Shown here piece after piece: positions 6,721 to 12,763 of a stretch of 12,878 nucleotides of DNA (the stretch's first letter is position 1; every line of letters starts with the position of its first letter). The translations under genes and the position numbers were made by a program. The stretch covers positions 1-12,878 of the forward strand of contig JAEDJV010000068.1 of NCBI GenBank assembly GCA_016296165.1, read 5' to 3'. This DNA comes from Oscillospiraceae bacterium (GTDB lineage: Bacteria; Bacillota; Clostridia; Oscillospirales; Ruminococcaceae). The notes under the pieces are model-generated. The model did not search any database and was not told where the DNA came from. It worked only from the letters and a program-made list of their open reading frames with translations.

Positions 6721-8121
6721 ATGGCATTTGAAGGTTTATCAGATAAACTTAATAACGTTTTTAAACGATTAAAATCACGAGGAAAACTTACAGAGGCCGA
6801 TGTTAAGGAGGCCATGAGAGAAGTACGTCTTGCACTTCTTGAAGCGGACGTAAGTTACAAAGTAGTAAAGGACTTTGTTGCTAAGGTGTCAGAGAGAGCA
6901 ATAGGCGAAGATGTACTTAAGAGCCTTACACCAGCTCAGATGGTGGTTAAGATAGTTAATGAAGAGCTGTGTGCTCTTATGGGTAACTCAAACGCAAGAA
7001 TTAATATTCCTTCCAAACCGCCATGTATAATAATGATGTGCGGACTTCAGGGTTCAGGTAAGACAACGCATTCTGCCAAGCTTGCCAGATACTTTAAGGG
7101 ACAGGGACACAGACCTCTCCTTGTTGCCTGCGACGTTTACAGACCGGCGGCTATTAATCAGCTGCAGGTGGTAGGCGAGAAGGCTGAAGTAAAGGTTTTT
7201 GAGATGGGACAGATTGATCCTGTAAAGATTGCCAAAGAGTCCATAAAACATGCGAAGGACTACGGCCATGATATCGTTATTCTCGATACTGCCGGACGTC
7301 TTCATATAGATACTGAGCTTATGGATGAGCTCAAAAACATAAAAAAAGAAACTAATCCAAGTGAAATAATGCTTGTAGTCGATGCGATGACAGGTCAGGA
7401 CGCTGTAAATGTAGCCAAGTCATTTGATGATGCACTCGGTATAGACAGCGTGCTTATGTCGAAGCTCGATTCAGATACAAGAGGCGGTGCTGCACTTTCA
7501 GTACTTGCTGTAACAGGTAAACCGATAAAGTTTGTTGGTATGGGTGAAAAGCTTGATGATTTTGAGCAGTTCCACCCTGAACGAATGGCCTCACGAATTC
7601 TCGGTATGGGCGATGTCCTCACTCTTATTGAGAAGGCAGAGAGTGCGGTTGATCTTAAGGATTCAGAAAAACTTGCAAAGAAGTTTACTGAAAATACATT
7701 TGATATGGATGACCTCAGAGACTATCTCCTTCAGATACAGAAGATGGGTTCAATCAAGAGTCTGCTTTCCATGCTGCCGGGTGTCGGCGACAAGGTAAAG
7801 GATATGGATGTTGATGAGAGACAGTTCCAGCGTATAGATGCGATTATCACATCTATGACAAAGGCAGAAAGAGCAAAACCGTCCATCATTAATCCTTCAC
7901 GCAAAAAGCGTATAGCTGCCGGAAGCGGTATGAAGGTAGAGGATGTAAACAGACTTCTGAAACAGTTTGAACAGATGCAGCAGATAATGAAACAGTTCAG
8001 TAATTTTGGCAAGGGGAAAGGTCCGCTGTCAGCAAGACGAATGAAAAAACGTATTGCAGGTATGAACCTTGACAATATGCCGAAGGATGCTGGATTTCCA
8101 GTAAATCCAATGAAAAAATAA
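6721..8121 (+). CDS. ffh: Signal recognition particle GTPase Ffh (SRP54)
   Basis: The 466-aa product is near the usual length (about 440-460). It binds signal sequences of nascent membrane and secreted proteins with SRP RNA and, with FtsY, delivers ribosomes to the Sec translocon. The N domain (1 to about 90) is followed by the NG GTPase with the P-loop GLQGSGKT at 108-115, DVYRPAAINQL, DTAGR at 189-193 and SKLD at 247-250 (a conservative form of TKLD), then DTRGGAAL. The C-terminal M domain is methionine-rich with the RNA-binding segment INPSRKKRIAAGSGMKVEDV and a glutamine/methionine-rich helix after it. The ribosome binding site GGGAGG lies 8 bases before the ATG. It is co-transcribed with ylxM. 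Confidence 0.97.
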   Translation: MAFEGLSDKLNNVFKRLKSRGKLTEADVKEAMREVRLALLEADVSYKVVKDFVAKVSERAIGEDVLKSLTPAQMVVKIVNEELCALMGNSNARINIPSKPPCIIMMCGLQGSGKTTHSAKLARYFKGQGHRPLLVACDVYRPAAINQLQVVGEKAEVKVFEMGQIDPVKIAKESIKHAKDYGHDIVILDTAGRLHIDTELMDELKNIKKETNPSEIMLVVDAMTGQDAVNVAKSFDDALGIDSVLMSKLDSDTRGGAALSVLAVTGKPIKFVGMGEKLDDFEQFHPERMASRILGMGDVLTLIEKAESAVDLKDSEKLAKKFTENTFDMDDLRDYLLQIQKMGSIKSLLSMLPGVGDKVKDMDVDERQFQRIDAIITSMTKAERAKPSIINPSRKKRIAAGSGMKVEDVNRLLKQFEQMQQIMKQFSNFGKGKGPLSARRMKKRIAGMNLDNMPKDAGFPVNPMKK

Positions 8122-8129
8122 GATATTTT

Positions 8130-8163
8130 TGCATATATGCATTAATATATATAAGCTTATATA
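8130..8163. repeat. Two adjacent perfect A+T-rich palindromes in the ffh-rpsP gap
   Basis: TGCATATATGCA (8130-8141) and TATATAAGCTTATATA (8148-8163) are each exact palindromes, separated by 6 bases, ending 7 bases before the rpsP ribosome binding site. As RNA they would make only weak AU hairpins. No protein site was recognised. Confidence 0.5.
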
Positions 8164-8183
8164 GTTCTACGGAGGTGAAAAAA

Positions 8184-8423
8184 ATGGCAGTAAAAATCAG
8201 ATTAAAGAGAATGGGTGCTAAGAAGGCTCCTTTCTACCGTGTTGTCGTTGCTGATTCAAGATACCCAAGAGACGGCAGATTTATCGAAGAAATCGGATAC
8301 TACGATCCAACAAAGACACCAAGCGTTATCAAGATTGATACTGAAAAGGCTGACAAGTGGATCAAGAATGGTGCACAGCCAACAGAAACAGTTAAGAAGC
8401 TTATCAAGAACGCTCAGGCATAA
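8184..8423 (+). CDS. rpsP: 30S ribosomal protein bS16
   Basis: The 79-aa product begins MAVKIRLKRMGAKKAPFYRV and contains VVADSRYPRDGRFIEEIGYY and GAQPTETVKKL, the standard bS16 sequence; it acts in early 30S assembly. The ATG at 8184 is chosen. A GTG at 8175 is in frame but overlaps the GGAGG ribosome binding site (8171-8175), and bS16 normally starts MAVKIRL. It lies between ffh and khpA in the usual Firmicute order. Confidence 0.97.
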   Translation: MAVKIRLKRMGAKKAPFYRVVVADSRYPRDGRFIEEIGYYDPTKTPSVIKIDTEKADKWIKNGAQPTETVKKLIKNAQA

Positions 8424-8436
8424 GATTTATCTTTAC

Positions 8437-8464
8437 AGATACAGACGTCAAGTCTGTATCTTTT
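8437..8464 (+). terminator. Intrinsic terminator/attenuator after rpsP
   Basis: A perfect 10-bp stem AGATACAGAC (8437-8446) / GTCTGTATCT (8452-8461) with a 5-base loop runs into TTTT. The T-run is short, so partial read-through into khpA is likely. Confidence 0.65.
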
Positions 8465-8491
8465 AAAGATTTGTTCCGGAGAGGATTTGTT

Positions 8492-8519
8492 TAGCGTGTG
8501 TCTGCACGCTATTATTTTT
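8492..8519 (+). terminator. Second hairpin before khpA, weak terminator or processing signal
   Basis: TAGCGTG (8492-8498) pairs with CACGCTA (8505-8511) over a 6-base loop, followed by TTATTTTTATT. The interrupted T-run makes this a weaker terminator candidate. It sits 15 bases before the khpA ribosome binding site. Confidence 0.4.
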
Positions 8520-8536
8520 ATTAAGGAGAAGAAGAT

Positions 8537-8770
8537 ATGAAAGAACTCATTTTAGCAATAGTTGAAGGTCTTGTTGAAGACAAACAGGCAATAACAATTA
8601 CAGAAGATGCTCCTAATGAAGAAGGAGTAATCGTGTTCCACCTTCATGTGGCACAGGAAGATATGGGCCGCGTTATAGGTAAGCAGGGAAGAATAGCTAA
8701 GGCTATCAGAACTGTAATGCGTGCAGGTGCTGCAAGAAACAATGAAAAGGTTCTTCTTGAAATTGAATAA
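8537..8770 (+). CDS. khpA: KH-domain RNA-binding protein KhpA (YlqC)
   Basis: The 77-aa product is a single KH domain with the RNA-binding GXXG loop in DMGRVIGKQGRIAKAIRTVM (about residues 46-65). In other Firmicutes KhpA pairs with KhpB (Jag/EloR) and binds many transcripts, affecting cell elongation and division. AAGGAG lies 9 bases before the ATG. It is in the conserved place between rpsP and rimM, but here hairpins on both sides suggest its level is set apart from its neighbours. Confidence 0.95.
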   Translation: MKELILAIVEGLVEDKQAITITEDAPNEEGVIVFHLHVAQEDMGRVIGKQGRIAKAIRTVMRAGAARNNEKVLLEIE

Positions 8771-8804
8771 ATTTTAAGAAACATTCATTAATAGTGAAAG
8801 CAAT

Positions 8805-8846
8805 ACTGTCAGATTAATTTTATCGAGTTATTCTGGCAGTTTTTTT
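8805..8846 (+). terminator. Intrinsic terminator after khpA
   Basis: ACTGTCAGA (8805-8813) pairs with TCTGGCAGT (8832-8840), 9 bp with one G-U, with an 18-base loop followed by seven Ts (8840-8846). The long loop may lower efficiency. rimM starts 30 bases later and has no obvious promoter of its own, so read-through is expected. Confidence 0.7.
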
Positions 8847-8875
8847 GATAATTTTTAGGAAACGGATGATGTTTA

Positions 8876-9391
8876 ATGTCAGATAATTTTTTAGAAGCCG
8901 GAAAGATTGTTAACGTTCATGGCCTCAGAGGCGAAGTTAAGATAATGCCATGGTGTGACGGTCCTGATTTTTTATGTGAGTTTGATTATCTATATCTTGA
9001 TAAAAACGGAAACAGAGAGCTTGAAGTTGAAAAGGCAAGAGTATTTAAAAACATGGTGATAGCAAAGTTTAGAGATGTAGATACTGTTGAGGATGCGGAA
9101 AAACTCAGGGAAAAGGTACTGTACATTTCAAGAGATGATGTTGAGCTTGATGAGGATACATACTTTATTAAGGATCTTATTGGTATCAGGGTGATTGATG
9201 ATGAGACTGAAAAAGAGTATGGAGTAATAAAGGATGTTTTCCAGACTGGCGCCAATGACGTATATACTGTCAGAAACAACGAAAAGGAATATCTTGTTCC
9301 TGCTATTGCTGACGTAATAATAAGTACAGATATCGATAATAAATTAATGCGTATCAGACCTCTGAAGGGACTTTTTGAAGATGAAGATTGA
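8876..9391 (+). CDS. rimM: 16S rRNA processing/ribosome maturation factor RimM
   Basis: The 171-aa protein has the RimM N-terminal beta barrel, opening FLEAGKIVNVHGLRGEVKI (residues 5-23), and a C-terminal PRC barrel with IKDLIGIRVIDDETEKEYG, QTGANDVYTV, YLVPAIADVI and the closing LKGLFEDED. RimM binds uS19 and helps mature the 30S head. The ATG at 8876 is the only sensible start; its ribosome binding site is weak (GGATG 8864-8868, or AGGA 15 bases away). The end overlaps trmD by 11 bases, so the two are translationally coupled. Confidence 0.95.
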   Translation: MSDNFLEAGKIVNVHGLRGEVKIMPWCDGPDFLCEFDYLYLDKNGNRELEVEKARVFKNMVIAKFRDVDTVEDAEKLREKVLYISRDDVELDEDTYFIKDLIGIRVIDDETEKEYGVIKDVFQTGANDVYTVRNNEKEYLVPAIADVIISTDIDNKLMRIRPLKGLFEDED

Positions 9392-10094
9392 GATAGCAAC
9401 TTTGTTTCCTGAGATGTGCGAAAATGTACTTTCAGAGAGCATAATAGGACGTGCAAGAAAAAAAGGTGCTGTTGACATATCGTGCCGAAATATACGCGAT
9501 TACACCAGTGACAAACACAGACGGGTAGATGATACTCCATACGGAGGCGGTATGGGTATGGTAATGCAGGCAGATCCTATTTTCAACTGTTATAGTGCAG
9601 TATGCGATGAACTTGGGGAAAAGCCGCATACTATATACATGTCACCCAAGGGCAGAGTATTTACACAGGCACGCGCCGTAGAGCTTGCTTGCATGAAAAA
9701 TATACTTATCATATGCGGTCACTACGAAGGTGTGGACCAGCGTGTCCTTGATGAGATTGTGGATGAAGAAATATCCATTGGCGATTATGTGCTTACCGGC
9801 GGGGAGCTTCCGGCTCTCGTAGTTGCTGACGCTGTTTCAAGGATGTGCGAAGGTGTTCTCTCTGATGAACTGTGCTATAAGGATGAAAGTCACTTTAACG
9901 GACTGCTTGAATATCCTCAGTATACCAGACCGGAGGAATGGCATGGCGTAAAGGTTCCTGAGGTTTTATTGTCCGGACATCATAAGAATATAGACAATTT
10001 CCGTTTCGAAAAAAGTCTCGAAGTGACAAAAAAATTAAGGCCTGATATGTATGAAAATTACATAAAAACACATAATAGACCAGACAGTAAGTGA
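9381..10094 (+). CDS. trmD: tRNA (guanine37-N1)-methyltransferase TrmD
   Basis: The 237-aa enzyme methylates N1 of G37 next to the anticodon using S-adenosylmethionine, preventing +1 frameshifting. SPOUT trefoil-knot landmarks are present: DDTPYGGGMGMVMQADPIF, ICGHYEGVDQRVLDE and SIGDYVLTGGELPALVVADA, followed by LEYPQYTRPEEW and PEVLLSGHHKNIDNFR. The ATG at 9381 (MKIEIATLFPEM) is preferred over the in-frame TTG at 9375 because the family begins at this point and AAGGGA lies 10 bases upstream. It overlaps rimM by 11 bases. rplS, often next in this operon, is not here; no clear terminator is seen after the stop. Confidence 0.96.
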   Translation: MKIEIATLFPEMCENVLSESIIGRARKKGAVDISCRNIRDYTSDKHRRVDDTPYGGGMGMVMQADPIFNCYSAVCDELGEKPHTIYMSPKGRVFTQARAVELACMKNILIICGHYEGVDQRVLDEIVDEEISIGDYVLTGGELPALVVADAVSRMCEGVLSDELCYKDESHFNGLLEYPQYTRPEEWHGVKVPEVLLSGHHKNIDNFRFEKSLEVTKKLRPDMYENYIKTHNRPDSK

Positions 10095-10147
10095 AATTGA
10101 ATATAATATTCTGTTGAATGTTGTATGTGTTTAATAAAAATTCGTTA

Positions 10148-10158
10148 TTATCGACAAA
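10148..10158 (-). promoter_or_regulatory. Spo0A-box-like site upstream of ptsH
   Basis: The minus-strand reading is TTTGTCGATAA, 10 of 11 to the extended 0A box TTTGTCGAAAA, although the core is TGTCGAT rather than TGTCGAA. It lies about 80 bases upstream of the ptsH -35. Low-confidence candidate. Confidence 0.2.
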
Positions 10159-10237
10159 AACCCGACCAATAAACATTTTAACCATAATCAATGCGTAGAA
10201 ATTTCCGTGTAAATGTGCACATATGGTCATTTATACG

Positions 10238-10266
10238 TTGACTAACTCGAAAATAACTTGTATAAT
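10238..10266 (+). promoter_or_regulatory. Sigma-A promoter of ptsH
   Basis: TTGACT (10238-10243), 17 bases, perfect TATAAT (10261-10266). The start is predicted near 10273, giving a leader of about 114 nt before the ATG. A weak hairpin CAGCC/GGTTG followed by CTTTTT (10288-10308) lies in that leader. Confidence 0.8.
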
Positions 10267-10386
10267 AAATTTAAAGGTAATTGATAACAGCCTTACAGGT
10301 TGCTTTTTCTAGAGCTGTATGGTGATGGGATTACAGAATTAGTTAAAAAGTCATAACTATAATTATTGATGAGGAGAGTTTTAATA

Positions 10387-10659
10387 ATGTTTGTTAAAGA
10401 AGTAATGGTACAGAATCAGGTAGGACTCCACGCAAGACCAGCAACATTTTTCATTCAGAAGGCTAATGAATTCAAGGCTTCAATATGGATTGAAAAGGAA
10501 GAACGCAGAGTAAATGCAAAGAGCCTTTTAGGTATTCTTTCACTTGGTATCGTAGGCGGTACATCAATCAAGATTATAGCTGATGGTTCAGATGAACAGG
10601 TTGCAGTAGAAGCACTTGTTGATCTCGTAACAAGCGGTTTTAGTGAAGATAAGGCTTAA
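10387..10659 (+). CDS. ptsH: Phosphocarrier protein HPr
   Basis: The 90-aa product is HPr, which carries phosphate from enzyme I to PTS sugar permeases. In Firmicutes it also acts, when phosphorylated on Ser46 by HPr kinase, as co-repressor of CcpA. Both sites are intact: His15 in VGLHARPATF and Ser46 in NAKSLLGILSLG, so it is HPr rather than Crh. The ATG at 10387 (MFVKEVMVQ) is chosen; GAGGAGAG lies about 8 bases upstream, and His15/Ser46 numbering fits only this start, not the in-frame TTG at 10366. No enzyme I gene or permease is adjacent. The gene has its own promoter and terminator. Confidence 0.96.
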   Translation: MFVKEVMVQNQVGLHARPATFFIQKANEFKASIWIEKEERRVNAKSLLGILSLGIVGGTSIKIIADGSDEQVAVEALVDLVTSGFSEDKA

Positions 10660-10674
10660 TCAATATATAAAAAT

Positions 10675-10710
10675 ATAAAGCGGACTTGTTATACTGCAAG
10701 TCCGCTTTAT
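10675..10710. terminator. Bidirectional intrinsic terminator between ptsH and spoIVB
   Basis: A 14-bp stem ATAAAGCGGACTTG (10675-10688) / CAAGTCCGCTTTAT (10697-10710) with an 8-base loop is flanked by A/T-rich tails on both sides. It serves the two convergent genes. Confidence 0.88.
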
Positions 10711-10713
10711 TAT

Positions 10714-11922
10714 TTATGATGCATGACTCATTTCATACATATTTTCACAGAAGACAGCATAGCCTTTTTCCGGATTGTTTACGAAAACATGAGTTACAGC
10801 ACCTATCAGCATGTTATTCTGGATTATTGGGCTGCCACTCATGCCCTGTACTATTCCTCCTGTTTTTTCGATTAATTCGGGATCTGTAACTCTGATAATC
10901 ATATTTTTGGTTGAATCAGCACTGTTGTAATCTACTTTTTCGATATTGATGCTGTATGATTTTGGTTCACATCCCTCAAGAGTAGAATATATTACCGCTT
11001 CACCTGTCTGAATTTCGTGTTTGAGTGCCATTGGCATTCGGCTGCTCTCAGTAAAGCTGCTGTCAATTTCTCCAAATACACCATAGCGGTTATTGAGTTT
11101 TAGTGTTCCGCATTTTCCTGCATCACAGAAAAAACCATGCAGTTCTCCGGGTTCACCTGATTTTCCTTTTTTTATACCTGAGATACTTACATTCATAATC
11201 TCGCCGCTAAACAGAGGAATAATTTTTCCTGTGTCAGTATCACATACAGGATGACCAAGACCTCCAAATGTTCCTGTTTCTGTATCACAGTACGTTATAG
11301 TACCAATGCCGGAGGAACTGTCACGTACCCATAGTCCAAGTTTCTTACTGCTGTCATCTGATGAGCATACAGGATGTACTTCGGTATTAATGACATTGCC
11401 GTCTCTTAATAGTGTGACTGTCAGCTTTTCATCGGAACAAAGTGCAACGGCTTTCTCTATATCACTGTTTGAGTAAACCGGTTTATCGTTTATGGAACGG
11501 ATTATATCCCCTTTTTTTATTCCTGCGGTTTCTGCAGGTGACTGATCTCCTGATTGTGTCGCAACACTTCCTGTTTTTATTACCATTACACCGTTCATAA
11601 TCATTTTTATACCAAAAGGTTTTCCGCATGGCGAAAGTTCCGGACGGTCAATTATCCTGATTTCTGCCTCTTTTACAGGAATCATCCCCATAAGCTTTAA
11701 GGTTACAGAATCGGTTTCGGGAGCTGTTTTTACAGCCAGAGCTGCTGACAGGCTGTGGGATTTGCCTGCTGATATATTAAAAACCGTATTTATATTGAGT
11801 TCTCTGTCCTGCTCGCATAAGAAACTGTCAGGAAGTCTGCATGTATAGTACGAGATAACTGCTATAAGCATGAAACAGAAAACTGCCATTATTATCGCTG
11901 TTATTCTGAAAAAATTTCTCAT
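10714..11922 (-). CDS. spoIVB: SpoIVB-type serine peptidase (S55), sporulation signalling protease
   Basis: The 402-aa protein has an N-terminal membrane anchor (about residues 7-27), a PDZ domain (about 95-190, with AGIKKGDIIRSINDKPV) and a C-terminal S55 peptidase domain. The catalytic set is readable: His224 in FGGLGHPVCDTDTGK, Asp347 in RVTDPELIEKTGG and Ser362 in GIVQGMSGSPII. The Asp-Ser spacing of 15 equals that of Bacillus subtilis SpoIVB (Asp363/Ser378). There SpoIVB is secreted from the forespore and cleaves SpoIVFA, activating pro-sigma-K processing. GGAGG lies 6 bases before the ATG. It faces away from the membrane protein and putative spo0A, instead of preceding spo0A in the same direction as in Bacillus. 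No promoter was assigned with confidence; TTCAAT-17-TATAAA lies upstream but is weak. Confidence 0.95.
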   Translation of the reverse strand: MRNFFRITAIIMAVFCFMLIAVISYYTCRLPDSFLCEQDRELNINTVFNISAGKSHSLSAALAVKTAPETDSVTLKLMGMIPVKEAEIRIIDRPELSPCGKPFGIKMIMNGVMVIKTGSVATQSGDQSPAETAGIKKGDIIRSINDKPVYSNSDIEKAVALCSDEKLTVTLLRDGNVINTEVHPVCSSDDSSKKLGLWVRDSSSGIGTITYCDTETGTFGGLGHPVCDTDTGKIIPLFSGEIMNVSISGIKKGKSGEPGELHGFFCDAGKCGTLKLNNRYGVFGEIDSSFTESSRMPMALKHEIQTGEAVIYSTLEGCEPKSYSINIEKVDYNSADSTKNMIIRVTDPELIEKTGGIVQGMSGSPIIQNNMLIGAVTHVFVNNPEKGYAVFCENMYEMSHAS

Positions 11923-12022
11923 ATTATTCCTCCGTAAAAATATTTTTTATATAAATACTATTGGCTGTATTGAAAAAAATATTAAAGGTTATAGAAGCTT
12001 TTATTTTTATAAAAATTTTCAT

Positions 12023-12051
12023 TTGACGAAAACAAAAAAATGTGCTAACAT
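12023..12051 (+). promoter_or_regulatory. Sigma-A promoter with extended -10 for the membrane protein gene
   Basis: TTGACG (12023-12028), 17 bases, TAACAT (12046-12051) preceded by TGC (12043-12045), an extended -10. The start is predicted near 12058. Confidence 0.55.
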
Positions 12052-12120
12052 TAAAAATGTATATTTTTCTGAAAATCTGCTGAAAAGGAGTGATGGAAAA
12101 TTAAATTATTTAAGGCTTTT

Positions 12121-12555
12121 TTGAAAACGGTTCTTGTTATTTCTCTTATAATATATCCGCTTTTCTTTAATCTTCTCGGTGGAGCAGGACTTGCTGCAGG
12201 AGCTTATAATAATTATGAAAGTGCTGTTATCGGACAGTCTTCATATCATCATTTTCTTGTGCTTGGAATAATGATGATTCTTTCATCAGTTATCATGACT
12301 TCGGCAACGGTTCTTTGTTTCTGTAAAAAAAATATTCCGGCAGTCATTACTGAAACGGTCGGAACGCTCCTTTGTATTTTAGTTGTGCTGGTATTAATAA
12401 AAACTGCCTCAGAAAACGGGCTTTCAAACGAGGCGCTTAAACCATACAGGGATATTTATGCAGAGCGTCATTTACCGACAGTTATACATACAGCAGCTCT
12501 GATAACACTTTGTCTTGTTCAGAAATTTTCCGGCAGAGATGAATCATCATATTAA
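12121..12555 (+). CDS. Unrecognised small integral membrane protein (four predicted helices) next to spo0A
   Basis: I do not recognise a family. The 144-aa product has four hydrophobic segments at about residues 4-27, 43-68, 74-93 and 119-133, short charged loops (KKNIP between helices 2 and 3; an acidic/basic stretch at 94-117 between 3 and 4) and a polar tail KFSGRDESSY. The TTG at 12121 is given as start, with AAGG 5 bases before it. Seven more in-frame codons upstream (from an ATT at 12100) would give KLFKAFLKTVLVIS, a natural basic lead into helix 1, and the best ribosome binding site AAGGAG (12085-12090) is 9 bases before that ATT. The start is therefore uncertain. It has its own promoter candidate, lies between spoIVB and putative spo0A, and could be a membrane factor linked to sporulation control; that role is only inferred from position. 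Confidence 0.75.
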   Translation: MKTVLVISLIIYPLFFNLLGGAGLAAGAYNNYESAVIGQSSYHHFLVLGIMMILSSVIMTSATVLCFCKKNIPAVITETVGTLLCILVVLVLIKTASENGLSNEALKPYRDIYAERHLPTVIHTAALITLCLVQKFSGRDESSY

Positions 12556-12702
12556 ATATATATCAGCGGGAGTATTTATAAAGATGACGACAGTTAAATG
12601 TAAAAATATGTAAAATTTGTTCTGATTTTTCAGAATTAAAAGGTTATTTATCTGCAGAATTCACGAAAAACCATTAATTTCTAAAAAATGTAAAAAAGCC
12701 TC

Positions 12703-12731
12703 TTGATTAATTTACTAATATATGGTAAAAT
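12703..12731 (+). promoter_or_regulatory. Sigma-A promoter with extended -10 for putative spo0A
   Basis: TTGATT (12703-12708), 17 bases, TAAAAT (12726-12731) preceded by TGG (12723-12725). The start is predicted near 12738, leaving a leader of about 26 nt with AGGAGG at 12751-12756. Confidence 0.65.
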
Positions 12732-12763
12732 GTATTTACAGTAAAAAATTAGGAGGTTCAACA

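Noticed and set aside
8175..8183. GTG start giving a three-residue longer bS16
   Set aside because: The GTG overlaps the GGAGG ribosome binding site and bS16 proteins begin MAVKIRL.
10288..10308. Weak hairpin plus T-run in the ptsH leader (CAGCC/GGTTG, CTTTTT)
   Set aside because: Five pairs including a wobble is too unstable for a terminator by itself; it is only mentioned with the promoter.
10366..10386. TTG start giving a longer HPr
   Set aside because: It would shift the conserved His15 and Ser46, and it lies upstream of the ribosome binding site that serves the ATG at 10387.
11870..12124. 84-codon open frame overlapping the spoIVB start
   Set aside because: It is antisense to the spoIVB signal anchor, is Lys/Phe/Ile-rich because of A+T bias, has no ribosome binding site, and runs through the promoter of the next gene.
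12620..12635. Hairpin TTCTGA-TTTT-TCAGAA after the membrane protein gene
   Set aside because: Only 6 bp with no T-run following; too weak to call a terminator.
12639..12662. Sigma-H-like elements (AAAGGTTAT and GCAGAATTC) before the putative spo0A
   Set aside because: The spacing between them is far too short and each box has a mismatch.
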